From Oncomelania hupensis (taxonomy: Eukaryota > Mollusca > Gastropoda > Littorinimorpha > Pomatiopsidae): DNA of 64,000 nt. Positions 53,116 through 63,854 of this stretch are shown piece after piece. The stretch covers positions 59,655,273-59,719,272 of the forward strand of contig CM072522.1 of NCBI GenBank assembly GCA_036898135.1, in the 5' to 3' direction. The notes beneath the pieces were generated by a model. It ran no database searches and was not told the origin of the DNA. It saw only the letters and a program-made list of their open reading frames with translations. The position numbers and the translations under genes were made by a program. Numbering within the stretch: the stretch's first letter is position 1; each line of letters begins with the position of its first letter.

Positions 53116-55690
53116 AATATTTAATGCTGTCTGTGCATGCCTATTAGTCATATGTGACCAAGATATAATTAGATAAGTTTTGAAACTATTTATGGGCTAT
53201 TGATCTAGAGAGAGAGAGAGTCTTGTGTTATTTGTGATATCATGTACTTTCTTAGTGTGTAAAGTGTCCTCCGTTTATCTGTAATCTTTTTCCTCCCCAC
53301 TGCATGTTGCTTCTCCTTTCTATCGTTTTCTTTTGTTTGGTTTTATTGATTTTGACTGACGAGACATATCATCACCTCATTGGCCAACCCGACGCATCTT
53401 TTTGGTTTTAAGACTGGACTGTTCATTTATTTCCTTTCATTTGTTTTTTGGTGCCTGTCTTTCTTACTCCTCTAACTGTGTTTGTCGTGCTTCTTCTCTT
53501 TGTGATTGTCGTGTTCCCCCCCCCCTTCTCTCTCACCCTCTCTCCGGATCTATTTGCTCTCTCAAGTCAGTGGCAAAAGCGTGCCGAGTTTTGATATGGG
53601 TTTGAATATTATTGGTGAACTGTGTTTCGTTTGTAAATATTGTTTGCGTATTTTTTCTCATGAGATCGGGATTATGACGCAAGACTGAGTTTTGGTAGTA
53701 ACGCATATATAAGTTTGTGTCAACTTTTTTCTGGTTAGTTAGATTGCTGGGTCTGAGAGAAGGTTGGGTCGTTTCTAGTTTATATGATATAAAAGTTGTG
53801 CTCACCTGTTTTGAAAGATAGAGTTTAAATGTGATGTTCACGATTTGTAGAGTTTTGTGGAAAGCTTTTATTTTACCTGCCTTTGGTACCAGACGTTGTT
53901 GTCGCCTTTTGGATCTGTGTGGTTTCCAAACGTCTTACAGCGGTCATATTAAGGTACTTATAGTTATTTTGCGTTTTGCATATGTTTTGTTGCTTTGTGC
54001 AAATGATTATGATCTTTATGATTTTCTCATTTTAGTGACTGATTTGATGCCTTTTCTACAAATTAATTTGATTCTGATATTCTTTAAGCTTTTGATTTTC
54101 TAATGTTTAATAGAATTCGTTTTGATTTAGAACTTGGTCTTTTGTCAGAAGAATTATTGAGGTGAACACTTTGTTCAGTATTTGTAAATAAGGACAAGTC
54201 AAGTTTATTTGGTTTTAGCTTGTGGTCAGTCATAATGCGCTGATTATGCTGAACGTCCTGGCTTGATTAAAGCTAATTGTCGTCACAATTTGTCGGACTA
54301 AGTTTTGACGAAGAAGATAACTGTTTTGGTCTTTAATGAAAATAGCGTTTTTGTCGAATTATCGGCCTTATTCGAAATGTTAACCCACTTGGGTATTTAT
54401 ACCGTTTTTCCCTAAGGCTTTGCTGTTTTGTCTATGCAAAGGTAGATAGCTACGTTTTGGGACTTCAGGTGTATTTCCTAGAATATGTTGTTAAATGTTT
54501 ACGTATGTTAATTCATTTATAAATGTTTTAATGAGCTAGGTCATCGACGAGTATTTCCTAGTTTAGGCATCGTACCGAGGCTCGTTGGGTGAACGTAGCC
54601 GAATTGTTTGTAATAATGAATTGACAAATGTTAGATGAGCATAGTCAAATTGTCTTGCGCCAATTGTTTTGAGGCTTGAAAGAATAAACGTAGCCTAATC
54701 GTCGTGTAAGTTAAAGGAACATAAAGCGTTCGTTCCTTCGTTTGTTCTGGCTTGGTTCCACGTAACTTTAGCTAAATTGTCTTTTTTGAAATCAACTAAA
54801 GTATTTGTCTCTAAATTGTCCTCTAGTATGTGTATTCTTTCCGTCTCATTGCTTTGATTGTATCTTGCGTTGAATAAGGGGTTTTGATACATTGTTTGGT
54901 ACACTTGCTAATGTTTCTTGTGTTTATGTTTCTTTCTTTTCGCAGTATTTTACCACACATCGTCTGGCACAAGAAGTAGTTCATAGTCACGTATACAGAA
55001 ATTAGTTGTCCCCATACTGATATGTACACACACACATACGTATTATTATATGAGACGTTGACATTTTTCGGGAAGTTTCTTTGACTACGAATAAATGAAC
55101 TGTATGCTGCTTCTGTGTTTAGTGTGCGTCATTACTTAAACCTAAATTAATACGAGGCGTTTGACGAGCGAATGGAAATTCTCTTATCTAAATGGCGGCA
55201 ATTACACTGTCCTTTTAATGCTCAACAGATCCTTTTTTCTATGACTACCTATGCTTGCTACAACTACAGGAGCTAATATATGGAATCTCTAGTGTTCCAG
55301 AAATATATATTCCCAAAACATTGGAATTGAATGAATTAATTAAATGTAATGGAATCTATGTAAGTAATTAGTTTATTTAAAAATTAATATTGTGTTAATA
55401 TATTTGTTTTTTTACTTTATTTGACATATTTTATAAATGTGGTTATTCTCTGCAATAATTTTAACCTTGGTATCAATATTATTATAATTCCTTTTGTAAT
55501 TGACTTTACTTATACTTTTAACCAGGGTTTTTTTGGCATAGAATTTTTTTTGTTTACTTTTATTTCCTCTTTTCTGCCTGGTCCCTTGTAGCAAATAAAT
55601 TGCCCGGTAGTCTAAGAGGACATTGAACTCAGACAAGTAGAAGACAGATTGAATCATTGTGAAATGAAACTTTTCAACTATGGTATTATG
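53116..55690. other. 3' UTR or spacer between the zinc-finger paralogues, unassigned
   Basis: AT-rich, T-biased DNA with a short (GA)n at 53209-53220 and a C-run near 53517. An AATAAA at 55090 could be a polyadenylation signal for gene 1. No coding family recognised in any frame; possibly an old unrecognised element. Confidence 0.45.
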
Positions 55691-55693
55691 TTG

Positions 55694-55975
55694 CTGTGTA
55701 TTACTGCCTATGATGTCTGTTGTCTTAGTACTATTGTGTTGTTGTTAAATTAATGTGTGATCATTTAATATAGCTGTGTAGTACTGCCTATGATGTCTGT
55801 TGTCTTAGTATTATTGTGTTATTGTTGAATGAATGTTTGACCATGTAATATAGCTATGTATTGCTGCCTATGATGTATGTTGTCTTAATATTATTATGTT
55901 GTTGAATCAATGTGTGACCATTTAATATAGCTGTGTATTGCTGCCTATGATTTCTGTTGTCTTATTATTATTTTG
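55694..55975. repeat. ~79-bp minisatellite, 3.5 copies
   Basis: Units containing GCTGTGTATTACTGCCTATG and ATGTCTGTTGTCTTAGTA. Confidence 0.9.
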
Positions 55976-56174
55976 TTTATTTGGAACTGCGAGGTTGTCC
56001 TTTTTTTTAAGTGACAGGCTGTAGTGCATCTGCTCTACCAAGTCATAAGACATTTGCATAAATGTGCAATATTGGCTTTGGAAATGTACTCTATCCAGAT
56101 CCAAATATAGTACATATACAGCTCAACACATGAGAGTGTGCTCACAACGCAGTTTGGGGTTTATTTACTGGCTG

Positions 56175-56400
56175 TTTGATACAGCACTTTGTTGTTGTGT
56201 ACTGGCTGTGTAATACAGCACTTTGTTGTTGTGTACAGGCTGTGTAATTCAGCACTTTTTGTTGTTGTGTACAGGCTGTGTAATTCAGCACTTTGTTGTT
56301 GTGTACAGGCTGTGTAATACAGCACTTTGTTTTGTGTACAGGCTGTATAATACAGCACTTTGTTGTTGTGTATGGACTATGTAATACAGCACTTTGTTTT
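56175..56400. repeat. ~34-36-bp minisatellite
   Basis: Units GTAATACAGCACTTTGTTGT + TGTGTACAGGCTGT, about six copies. One unit occurs upstream of gene 1 near 38965. Confidence 0.92.
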
Positions 56401-56512
56401 TGTGTACACGCTATGTAATTGCATGTTTATAACAGCTAAAACAATACCCTGTAAATAAAGTATTAAAATGTTTATTAAAATGTAATACTGAACATTGTGT
56501 TGTTGTTTTTAA

Positions 56513-56720
56513 GTCAAGTCAAGAAATCTTTATTCCACCAAAAATAGGGAAAAATGTGTTGTGTCACAGTACATACATGTGTTGTGTCACACACAGTGCA
56601 CACATGTGTTGTGTAACAGTGCATACATGTGTTGTGTAACAGTGCATACATGTGTTGTGTCACGGTGCATACATGGCACAAGATAATACAATAAAACAAG
56701 ACAATAGAACTCCCCTCTCC
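56513..56720 (-). mobile_element. LINE 3'-end fragment with ~25-bp repeats
   Basis: AAGTCAAGTCAAGAAATCTT then TATTCCACCA looks like a minus LINE tail (tandem 5-mer plus AATAAA complement). Within it, units of TACATGTGTTGTGTAACAGT are repeated (56560-56670). Confidence 0.5.
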
Positions 56721-56749
56721 TCAGTACAACAGCAGGTTACATTTATACA

Positions 56750-56835
56750 GTCTCTCTCTCTGTCTCTCTCTTTGTTTCTGTCCCTCTCTCTCTTTCTCTG
56801 CCTCTGTCTGTCTCTCTCTCTGTCTCCCACACACA
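56750..56835. repeat. (CT)n microsatellite
   Basis: CT/TCTG-rich run, then CACACA. Confidence 0.92.
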
Positions 56836-56929
56836 CACATTGTCCTCATCACCACCCCCAACTTCATTACTGTTGTATAAATAACGTTGACTGATTTATC
56901 AACCTGGACATCTTCTGTCTTCTGCCTTA

Positions 56930-57540
56930 ACCACCCCCAGTAAGGGTGCCGGGGGTTTCAGTATAAATAGTATCCCCACTTTCCAGAAATTTAGTGCTTT
57001 AAATTCTCACTGTCGCTGTCTTTCTCCTTTGTTCTTTCTCAGTCCTACTCTGATCAATCAATCTACTATACTATCTTCTTCTTCGCTAGACCAGTCTCCT
57101 ACTTTTTTTCTTGAAAACTTTCTGGACAAAACTCCTAATTTGTTTGTGAGGTCTGTTGGATCAGCTTGATAATATTGGACGCTTTTCTGCCAATTGGTCA
57201 CTAGGGCTTCCTATGATGTTATTATTTGGCAATGTAGGCATTTTATTATGTATGTGTTTTGTTGATATTTTATAATGATGTTTATATTCTATTTTGTTGT
57301 TGTAAATGGGGTTTCGATAAATTAGAGTATAGCCTCAGCATCCACTGCATGGGATGTCTTTATTGTAAAGTGACCAGCTGTTGGAGTGCCTCCAGTGTTA
57401 CCACTAGGGCTGTTTCGGCAGATCTTTTATGCGGATCAGGGGTGAGTCCTCTTTCAGTGAAGTTTTGGTCTTGATTTTGTGGTCCTGATTCGGCTCTTTG
57501 CAGTCCGCTGGACCCTGTAAGCAATGAATAACTAACTAAC
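56930..57540 (+). mobile_element. Family A element, full length, (TAAC)n tail
   Basis: The 5' end GGGTGCCGGGGGTTTCAGTA includes the TATAAATA motif; the body is complete; it ends GTCCGCTGGACCCTGTAAGC then AATGAATAACTAACTAAC. Confidence 0.87.
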
Positions 57541-57950
57541 TAACTTACCTTTTTTCTTGAAATCTCTTCCAAAACTCCTAATTGATGTATGAGGTCTGTC
57601 GTGCCAGCTTGGTGCTATTGGATGCTTTCTGCCAAATGGTCACTAGGGCTTTCTATGATATTATTATTTAGCAATGTATACATTTTCTTGGTTTATGTTT
57701 TGTTAATATTTTATAATGATGTTTATATGATTTTTTTTTTTGTTTTTGTAAATGGGTATTCGATATATTACAGTAAAACCTCAGCGTCCCCTGCATATGA
57801 CGTTTTTATGGATTGCCTTCAGTGTTACAGTTGATTGTTTCAGCAGATCTGCTATACAGATCAGGGATGAGTCTTCTTTCAGCCTACTTGTGGTCCGTAT
57901 TTGGCTCTTTGCAGTTAGCTGGACCTTATAAACAATGACTAACTATAACT
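57541..57950 (+). mobile_element. Second family A element in tandem, 5'-truncated
   Basis: Starts at CTTACCTTTTTTCTTGAAAT directly after the tail of the previous copy, is more diverged, and ends CTGGACCTTATAAACAATGA + CTAACTATAACTA. Confidence 0.8.
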
Positions 57951-57954
57951 AATT

Positions 57955-58075
57955 CCTGACTTCAGCAAACTATTGTGTGATTGCTGGATATTAGTGGCCA
58001 TTGCCTTGAGAAGCTCTCTGAGCTTGTAAGTGCGCTATATAAAAGCAATCTTGAAAATGTTAAATAAATAAAAAA
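57955..58075 (+). mobile_element. SINE tail related to SINE-B
   Basis: GCCATTGCCTTGAGAAGCTC and GAGCTTGTAAGTGCGCTATA + TAAAAGCAATC parallel the SINE-B 3' end. Confidence 0.65.
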
Positions 58076-58482
58076 GATACGTCAAAATAAAGATAAGACA
58101 CAAGTTTTCATAAATTTTATAGACTACTTATGCTTGGTAAATAAATCTTTTGGTTACATACGAAACTAATTTATTAAATAACAATCTGTCTTTGTGATTT
58201 TTGTTGTTGTTGTTTTAAAGATACCTAATTTTTTCCGGGCTAGGTCGTTGATTTCTTTATAAGTAGTTGCTTGTTGTATTCACCTTCGGTATGAGGTTTT
58301 TACTTATTAGCACAGTTCTACATATTATAAAATTTTTCTTTTGCTTCAAAGAACTTTATAATAAAACTTTATCCATGAACGATCTATACAGTTTCTGAGG
58401 AAGTTTCCGGTGTCAGGTATTACTTCCCCTGTTAAAATTTGAGCAGTTGTTTTGCAAAGTTGTGTGCTTACATTGCTCTGTT

Positions 58483-58588
58483 ATGGAGGACGAAGACAAC
58501 CCAGTGCTGTCTGAGGTGAAGCTGGAGATTGACATTGCTGAGGAACCAGTGGTAGACTGGATGAGATTGCAAGCGTGGCATGCACAAG
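58483..58588 (+). CDS. Zinc-finger gene 2, exon 1
   Basis: MEDEDNPVLSEVKLEIDIAE through AWHAQ plus one base, donor GTGAGT; differs from gene 1 at two residues. Confidence 0.85.
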
Positions 58589-61500
58589 GTGAGTTGGCGC
58601 CGGTAATTAAGAAATCAATGAACAGGGAAACTAACATTTTATGAATGAATTGAATGAACTTTGAGGTTGAACGTCTACAACCATCATTGGCCATATGGCA
58701 GACGTGGATAACTATCTCAGGAAACAAGGGGTATGGAACTAAGTCAACACTGAACCACCAGAGCAATCATACTGGACAGTGAAAAATGGTCACTTTTTAT
58801 TTCACCCATCAAGAGATTGGAACCTGGGTCATGGGTGTGCAAGGCGAGCTGTACATATAGATACAGAACTGTCTACCACTTGAACTATGGTGGTGTGCAA
58901 GGCAAACTGTACATATAGATAGTACAAAACTGTCTACCACTTGAACTATGGCGGTGTGCAAGGCAAACTGTACATATAGATAGTACAAAACTGTCTACCA
59001 CTTGAACTATGGCGGTGTGCAAGGTAAACTGTACATATAGATAGTACAGAGCTGTCTACCACTTGAACTATGGCGGTGTGCAAGGCAAACTGTACATATA
59101 GATACAGAACTGTCTACCACTTGAACTATGGTGGTGTGCAAGGCAAACTGTACATATAGATAGTACAGAGCTGTCTACCACTTGAACTATGGCGGTGTGC
59201 AAGGCAAACTGTACATATAGATACAGAACTGTCTACCACTTGAACTATGGTGGTGTGCAAGGCAAACTGTACATATAGATAGTACAGAGCTGTCTACCAC
59301 TTGAACTATGGCGGTGTGCAAGGTGAACTGTACATATAGATAGTACAGAACTGTCTACCACTTGAACTATGTTGGTGTGCAAGGCGAACTGTCTACCACC
59401 ACTAGATAGTACAGATTGTTTTACATATATAGTACAGAACATTTTACAAAGATAGATAGTACCGAACATTTTACATATAGATAGTACAGAACGTTTTACA
59501 TATAGATAGTACAGAACATTTTACATGTAGATAGTACAGAACGTTTTTACATATAATACAGAACATTAAAGATCAAAATCGTGGTATCTGCATAGAAAAA
59601 ATTAATTTCGGCGCCAGTCACTGAGTCAGAATGAAAGCTTTGTCATTCTCCTATTACCATCGTGTGAATTGGATGGCTAATCATTTGGTTTTTCTTCAAT
59701 CAAAATTTTAGTTTACTACAATGTAACTTGCTTTTTCTTCTCATTTGCCACCATATAGGATAACTCATAAGTGTTGTATTTTAGCACACCCACACCCTAA
59801 CACTAACAAAATAGTTTGGATTTTTTCCTTACCTCTTCTGTGGACTGTGCAGTGAATGAGTACATATGGTGCTGATCTTAACTATGGCAAAGTTGTTTTG
59901 CATGATTTGTTTTCATTGGTAATCTTGAAATAGACCAGTTCTTTGTTCATCTTTGATTGCACTTTGGAGATTTATTTACTGTGTCACCTGTAATATTTAG
60001 GTGAAAGGAAAAGATTTAAGTTCTTATGTGAAGGTTTTTCAGTTCATCATTATGCTTGCTGACAGGAAATATTCACATGAAAGCTGTTGTTTTGTTTAGA
60101 AATTGCAAGAAGAGAAAGTCATCATGTTTCCCACAGCAGCAGTGAAGAGATTGTCAGAAGTACCGCGAATAGGACTGGCAGTGAGATCAACATAAAGGAA
60201 GAATCAGAAAGCAAGACAGCATCTGACAGCGACATGATGGAGCCACATATATCACTATTGTGTAAAGTGAAGACAGAACCTGACTGTGACACTGAGGAAT
60301 ATGGTAAGTTTATTACATTATTAGTTTATTATAGTAATGAGTGTCATGTGTGTTACTATTATTATGATTGTAGCTGAAATGCTTTACAGTTTTATTTCTC
60401 TAGATATTGTATAGAACAGGCTGTGAGCTAAATAACTTGCCTTATGTGCCAGTGAATGAATGTTCAATTCCAGAAGTGACAAGAACATTTTTCATGGAAG
60501 TCAACGTTTTAGTTGTTCCAAGTTGGTGTGATCTACACAGGAATATGGATGTGAGTGACAACAACTGTTCAGTTTAATCATCCACTCTGGCACTCACACA
60601 TGACGTGTTTGCTGATTTCTTTGTTACAGAAAGCAGTGGGCCATTGGACACGAAAACAGTGTGGGTGATGTCAGAGAGATACATTAATATAAATCCAATG
60701 GAGCCTGAGGTAATAATTGGGCTTGATGTCTCTCTTACAAATCCTTAACACATTTCCTGTGTGGTACAGTAATACAAATGTACTGATAGTTGTTGTAAAG
60801 TAATATATTCTCATCATTGATTTCAGGAGCTACATGACTCAGAGTGGTGTAAAGTGAAGACAGAGCCAGACAGTCACCCAGAGGGATACAGTAAGTATAG
60901 AGTGTTTTATACTTAGCAATACTTGTCATGTTGTTATCTATATTGTGACTGTATCTTAGCTGCTGTACCGTTTCACCTTTCTAGACCTAAAATATACAAT
61001 AGGCTGTAAGCTAAGTTACATCAAAAATAATTTGTTACATGCATGTGTGCTAGTGAACAAGGGTTCAATTCTACAAGTGGTAGGAACATTTCTTATGGGT
61101 CGGAATTTGTTCGCATGTGTACTATATACAGTAGTAAATCTGTCTTTAAGTGATAAAAGCTTCTTTTTTCTGTTTTATCATTACATTTTTTTAAAAAGTA
61201 AGTAAATAAAGATTAACAATAATGTTAAGTGTAATATACACATGTGTACTACATACAGTAGTAAATCTGTCTTGAGTGATAAAAGCTTCTTTTCTGTTTT
61301 ATCATTACATTTTTTTTAAAAGTAAGTAAATAAAGATTAACAATAATGTTAAGTGTAATATAATATGATGTGAAATGTGCCTTATTCCTAAAACAGACTC
61401 AAAGCTTGGTGATCTGTAACCAACATACGCGCTGACATGCTGCTGTTAAACGATTATTTATTAATAGTTGATTCAGCCCGATGCTTGAATCTTGATAGGT

Positions 61501-63854
61501 GTAACTCGAATTTGTTTATACACGCAGCCTGTTCACTCAGCAATAAGGCAGTACACAGTTTTCCAACTTTATTCTGCAAACATCAACTGCATACAAGATC
61601 GCTTTCCTAAAATCAAGACAACAATCATAATCCCCACAATCAGACAATGCATTACTTTTATAATAGCCTCTCTGCAATTGAGAACAAGTTAGAACATTCC
61701 AGCAAGACGCCATAACACCCAATCAACTAAAACTCATCACCGGAAACATGCCTATTACCAGGCCTTTCTGTAAGCTTTGGTCGACAATAAACAAGTAATT
61801 CCAGAAAATTCTCAACAATTTCGACCGACGGAAATTATCAACAGTATATAAAGCTTCTTCTAGCAACAGCGCAAAATCAAATCAAAGGTAAATACATGCT
61901 ATCATTGCATGCTTTGCAAAATAAAATGATCAGATCTCTCATACGTGTCGCAATCGTAACAGCTGCACACACTTCTACCAACACAACAAACACACCATAA
62001 TCTCTCAAACATGTGGTGTACAGGGTTCATACAGTCCTTGAAATTCCTTGAAAGTCCTTGGTTTTTTAGACCCCATTTTCAAGTCCTCGAATATCATTGA
62101 AATTGAAACTTTTATAATGGAGTCCTTAACAAGTTTTTTGAATAATCAATTGTAGTAAACAGTTTTGCTCATTGCGTATTTTTTTGTTAACTGAAAAGAA
62201 TTAAAAAAAAAAAAAAACAACATAATTTTCGATTAATTTGTATTTTTGGCAAAACATCGTCTGCTGTTTCAAGGGAGGCAACTAGAAGATGTCTTGTCAG
62301 TTAACTCCCACTTCTGAGCATGCGCATTTGCTACTCATGTGGTAGTGAAAGTGACTTTTCGGAAGCAAGCTCCAAAATGCCCCATGGATTATGCGTTTTC
62401 AATGCTATGTGATTATACAAAAAAATACTAGAAAATGCTTGTTTATGAAGTCAAATTGAACGAGCATGCCACATTTCAATGCTGAAACAAAAGGAGATTA
62501 ATCTCCCAGTCACACATACTGTAAAAATTTTGTCATCCTCACTCCATGATCAATGTCACTGGAGACGTCCAAAGTCAGTTAGTAAAGATACTTTGATGTG
62601 ACCTTGACTCTTAACTATGAAAGATATTAAGTCCACTCTCGTTGTGTTTAGAGATGATACATTGATCTTTCATTTATGTTCCATCTTTGCATTGATCTTG
62701 AAGGTCAGGGTCATTGTAGGCCTTGCAAAAACATTTTAAAAATAGGTATGGTGAGTGGTTGTTTATTTAACCCATAATATGCAACAACATTGAGTTATTT
62801 GGTCAGATATGCATGAGAGGTCATGTGAGGGTCAAAGTCATGTCAAAGTCATTGAAGGTCAAGGTCATCCCAAAGTCACCATTATTTTGGCACAAAACAA
62901 CTTTTGTTGTAGTTTATTTGATAGTACATGAGTGGATTTGGAGACGGAGGTCAGTGTCATCTCAAGATCAAGAGAGTAGAAAGATCAAAGTCGGTATAAC
63001 TTTGCATCTTAATGCCGTTTCTTTTTTTTCTGTGCACTCATTTTCATGTTAAATATTGTGAGTTTCCAAGGAGCATGTGAGTCATATGGGCTTTACCAAC
63101 ACTGTTTATTGAAGGAAAGGAAGAAACGGAAGTACCCGGAAAACACTTGGTGACCTGAAAAGTCTTGTATCCAAATCACCTTAGACCTGAAAAGTCTTGT
63201 ATCCAAATCACCTTAGACCTGAAAAGTCTTGTATCCAAATCACCTTAGACTTGAAAAGTCTTGTATCCAAATCATCTTAGACCTGAAAAGTCTTGTATCC
63301 AAATCACCTTAGACCTGAAAAGTCTTGTATCCAAATCACTTTAGACCTAAAAGGTCTTGTATCCAAATCACCTTAGACTTGAAAAGTCTTGTATCCAAAT
63401 CACCTTAGACTTCAAAAGTCTTGTATCCAAATCACCTTAGACCTGAAAAGTCTTGTATCCAAATCACCTTAGACTTGAAAAGTCTAGTGTCCAAATTACC
63501 TTAGACTGGAAAAGTCTTGTATCCAAATCACCTTAGACCTGAAAAGTTTTGTATCCAAATCTTCTTAGGCCTAAAAAGTCTTGTATCCAAATCACCTTAG
63601 ACCTGAAAAGTCTTGTATCCAAATCATGGTAGACCTGAAAAGTCTTGTATCCAAATCACGTTAGTTCATCCTCTGCTGGGTTTAACTTATGAACTTTGGC
63701 ATAGAAAACCGCAGTCCTGACCAACTGCTATCATCCACTCATCCATGATAGATTTCCTGATTTCTTTGTTACAGAAAGCACTGACCCATTGGAAACAAAG
63801 ATGGTGTGTATGAAGACAGAGAACTATAGTGGTATACATCCAATGGAGTCTGAG
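58483..63854 (+). CDS. Zinc-finger gene 2 (paralogue), exons 1-5; 3' end outside window
   Basis: Exons 58483-58588, 60100-60303, 60630-60709, 60827-60890 and 63775-63854 have the same lengths (106, 204, 80, 64, 80) and phases as gene 1, all with GT/AG sites, and encode 178 residues. The peptide opens MEDEDNPVLSEVKLEIDIAE. Motif differences: exon 2 has VKTEPD, exon 3 has VMSE instead of VKTE, exon 4 has VKTEPD, exon 5 has MKTE. A zinc-finger exon is expected beyond 64000 by analogy; not seen. Promoter and 5' UTR resemble gene 1 over at least 100 bp. Introns hold SINE-D and SINE-C derived minisatellites and a solo LTR. It may be functional; no stop interrupts the visible exons. Confidence 0.82.
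58652..58860 (-). mobile_element. SINE-D copy with tRNA-like head
   Basis: Blocks match 28931-29165. In minus orientation the head reads AGTTCAAGTGGTAGACAG (A-box side) and, 50-60 bp on, GGTTCCAATCTC (B-box-like). It leads directly into the array at 58835. Confidence 0.8.
58835..59400. repeat. 57-61-bp minisatellite expanded from a SINE tRNA-like head
   Basis: About nine units, GTGTGCAAGGCAAACTGTAC + ATATAGATAGTACAAAACTG + TCTACCACTTGAACTATGGC. Each unit repeats the A-box half of the SINE-D head; the B-box-like sequence occurs once, in the parent SINE. Confidence 0.92.
59400..59570. repeat. ~26-bp degenerate repeat
   Basis: AGATAGTACAGAACATTTTACATAT-type units, five to six, apparently derived from the neighbouring array. 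Confidence 0.85.
60100..60303 (+). CDS. Zinc-finger gene 2, exon 2
   Basis: 204 bp, acceptor TTTTGTTTAG, donor GTAAGT; encodes EIARRESHHVSHSSSEEIV through CKVKTEPDCDTEEY. Confidence 0.85.
60630..60709 (+). CDS. Zinc-finger gene 2, exon 3
   Basis: 80 bp; SSGPLDTKTVWVMSERYIN and INPMEPE, donor GTAATA. The Lys of the gene 1 VKTE motif is lost. There is no tandem copying of the exon end, unlike gene 1. Confidence 0.82.
60827..60890 (+). CDS. Zinc-finger gene 2, exon 4
   Basis: 64 bp; ELHDSEWCKVKTEPDSHPEG, acceptor TTGATTTCAG, donor GTAAGT. Confidence 0.82.
61444..61961 (+). mobile_element. Solo LTR, 518 bp, with 5-bp target duplication
   Basis: Starts TGTTAAACGATT and ends AATCGTAACA (TG...CA with short inverted tips). 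GCTGC flanks it at 61439-61443 and 61962-61966. A TATA box (GTATATAAAG, about 61840-61849) and AATAAA (about 61919) fit plus orientation. No internal region is present, so it is probably the product of LTR-LTR recombination. The parent retrotransposon family is unknown. Confidence 0.85.
62027..63060. mobile_element. DNA-transposon-like insert, one end visible
   Basis: Begins CAGGGTTCATACAGTCCTTG with CCTTGAAAGTCCTTGG, an end style common in hAT-type repeats. No matching right tip was found before SINE-C resumes. 62690-62880 is rich in AGGTCA/GGGTCA-type hexamers. Confidence 0.4.
63153..63665. repeat. 32-bp minisatellite expanded from SINE-C, about 16 copies
   Basis: Unit ACCTGAAAAGTCTTGTATCC + AAATCACCTTAG. 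The SINE-C original is single at about 49846-49877 in gene 1. Confidence 0.95.
63775..63854 (+). CDS. Zinc-finger gene 2, exon 5
   Basis: 80 bp; STDPLETKMVCMKTENYSG and IHPMESE, acceptor TTTCTTTGTTACAG, donor GTATTA. Confidence 0.8.

Larger units (their letters stand above)
61396..63730 (-). mobile_element. SINE-C copy orthologous to 49282, split by insertions
   Basis: SINE-C sequence appears at 61396-61443, 61962-62026, about 63095-63152 and 63660-63730. Between these pieces lie a solo LTR, a DNA-element-like insert and a 32-bp array. The head (complement of 63700-63730, TAGCAGTTGGTCAGGACTGC) keeps an A-box-like motif. It occupies the same place as in gene 1. Confidence 0.72.
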
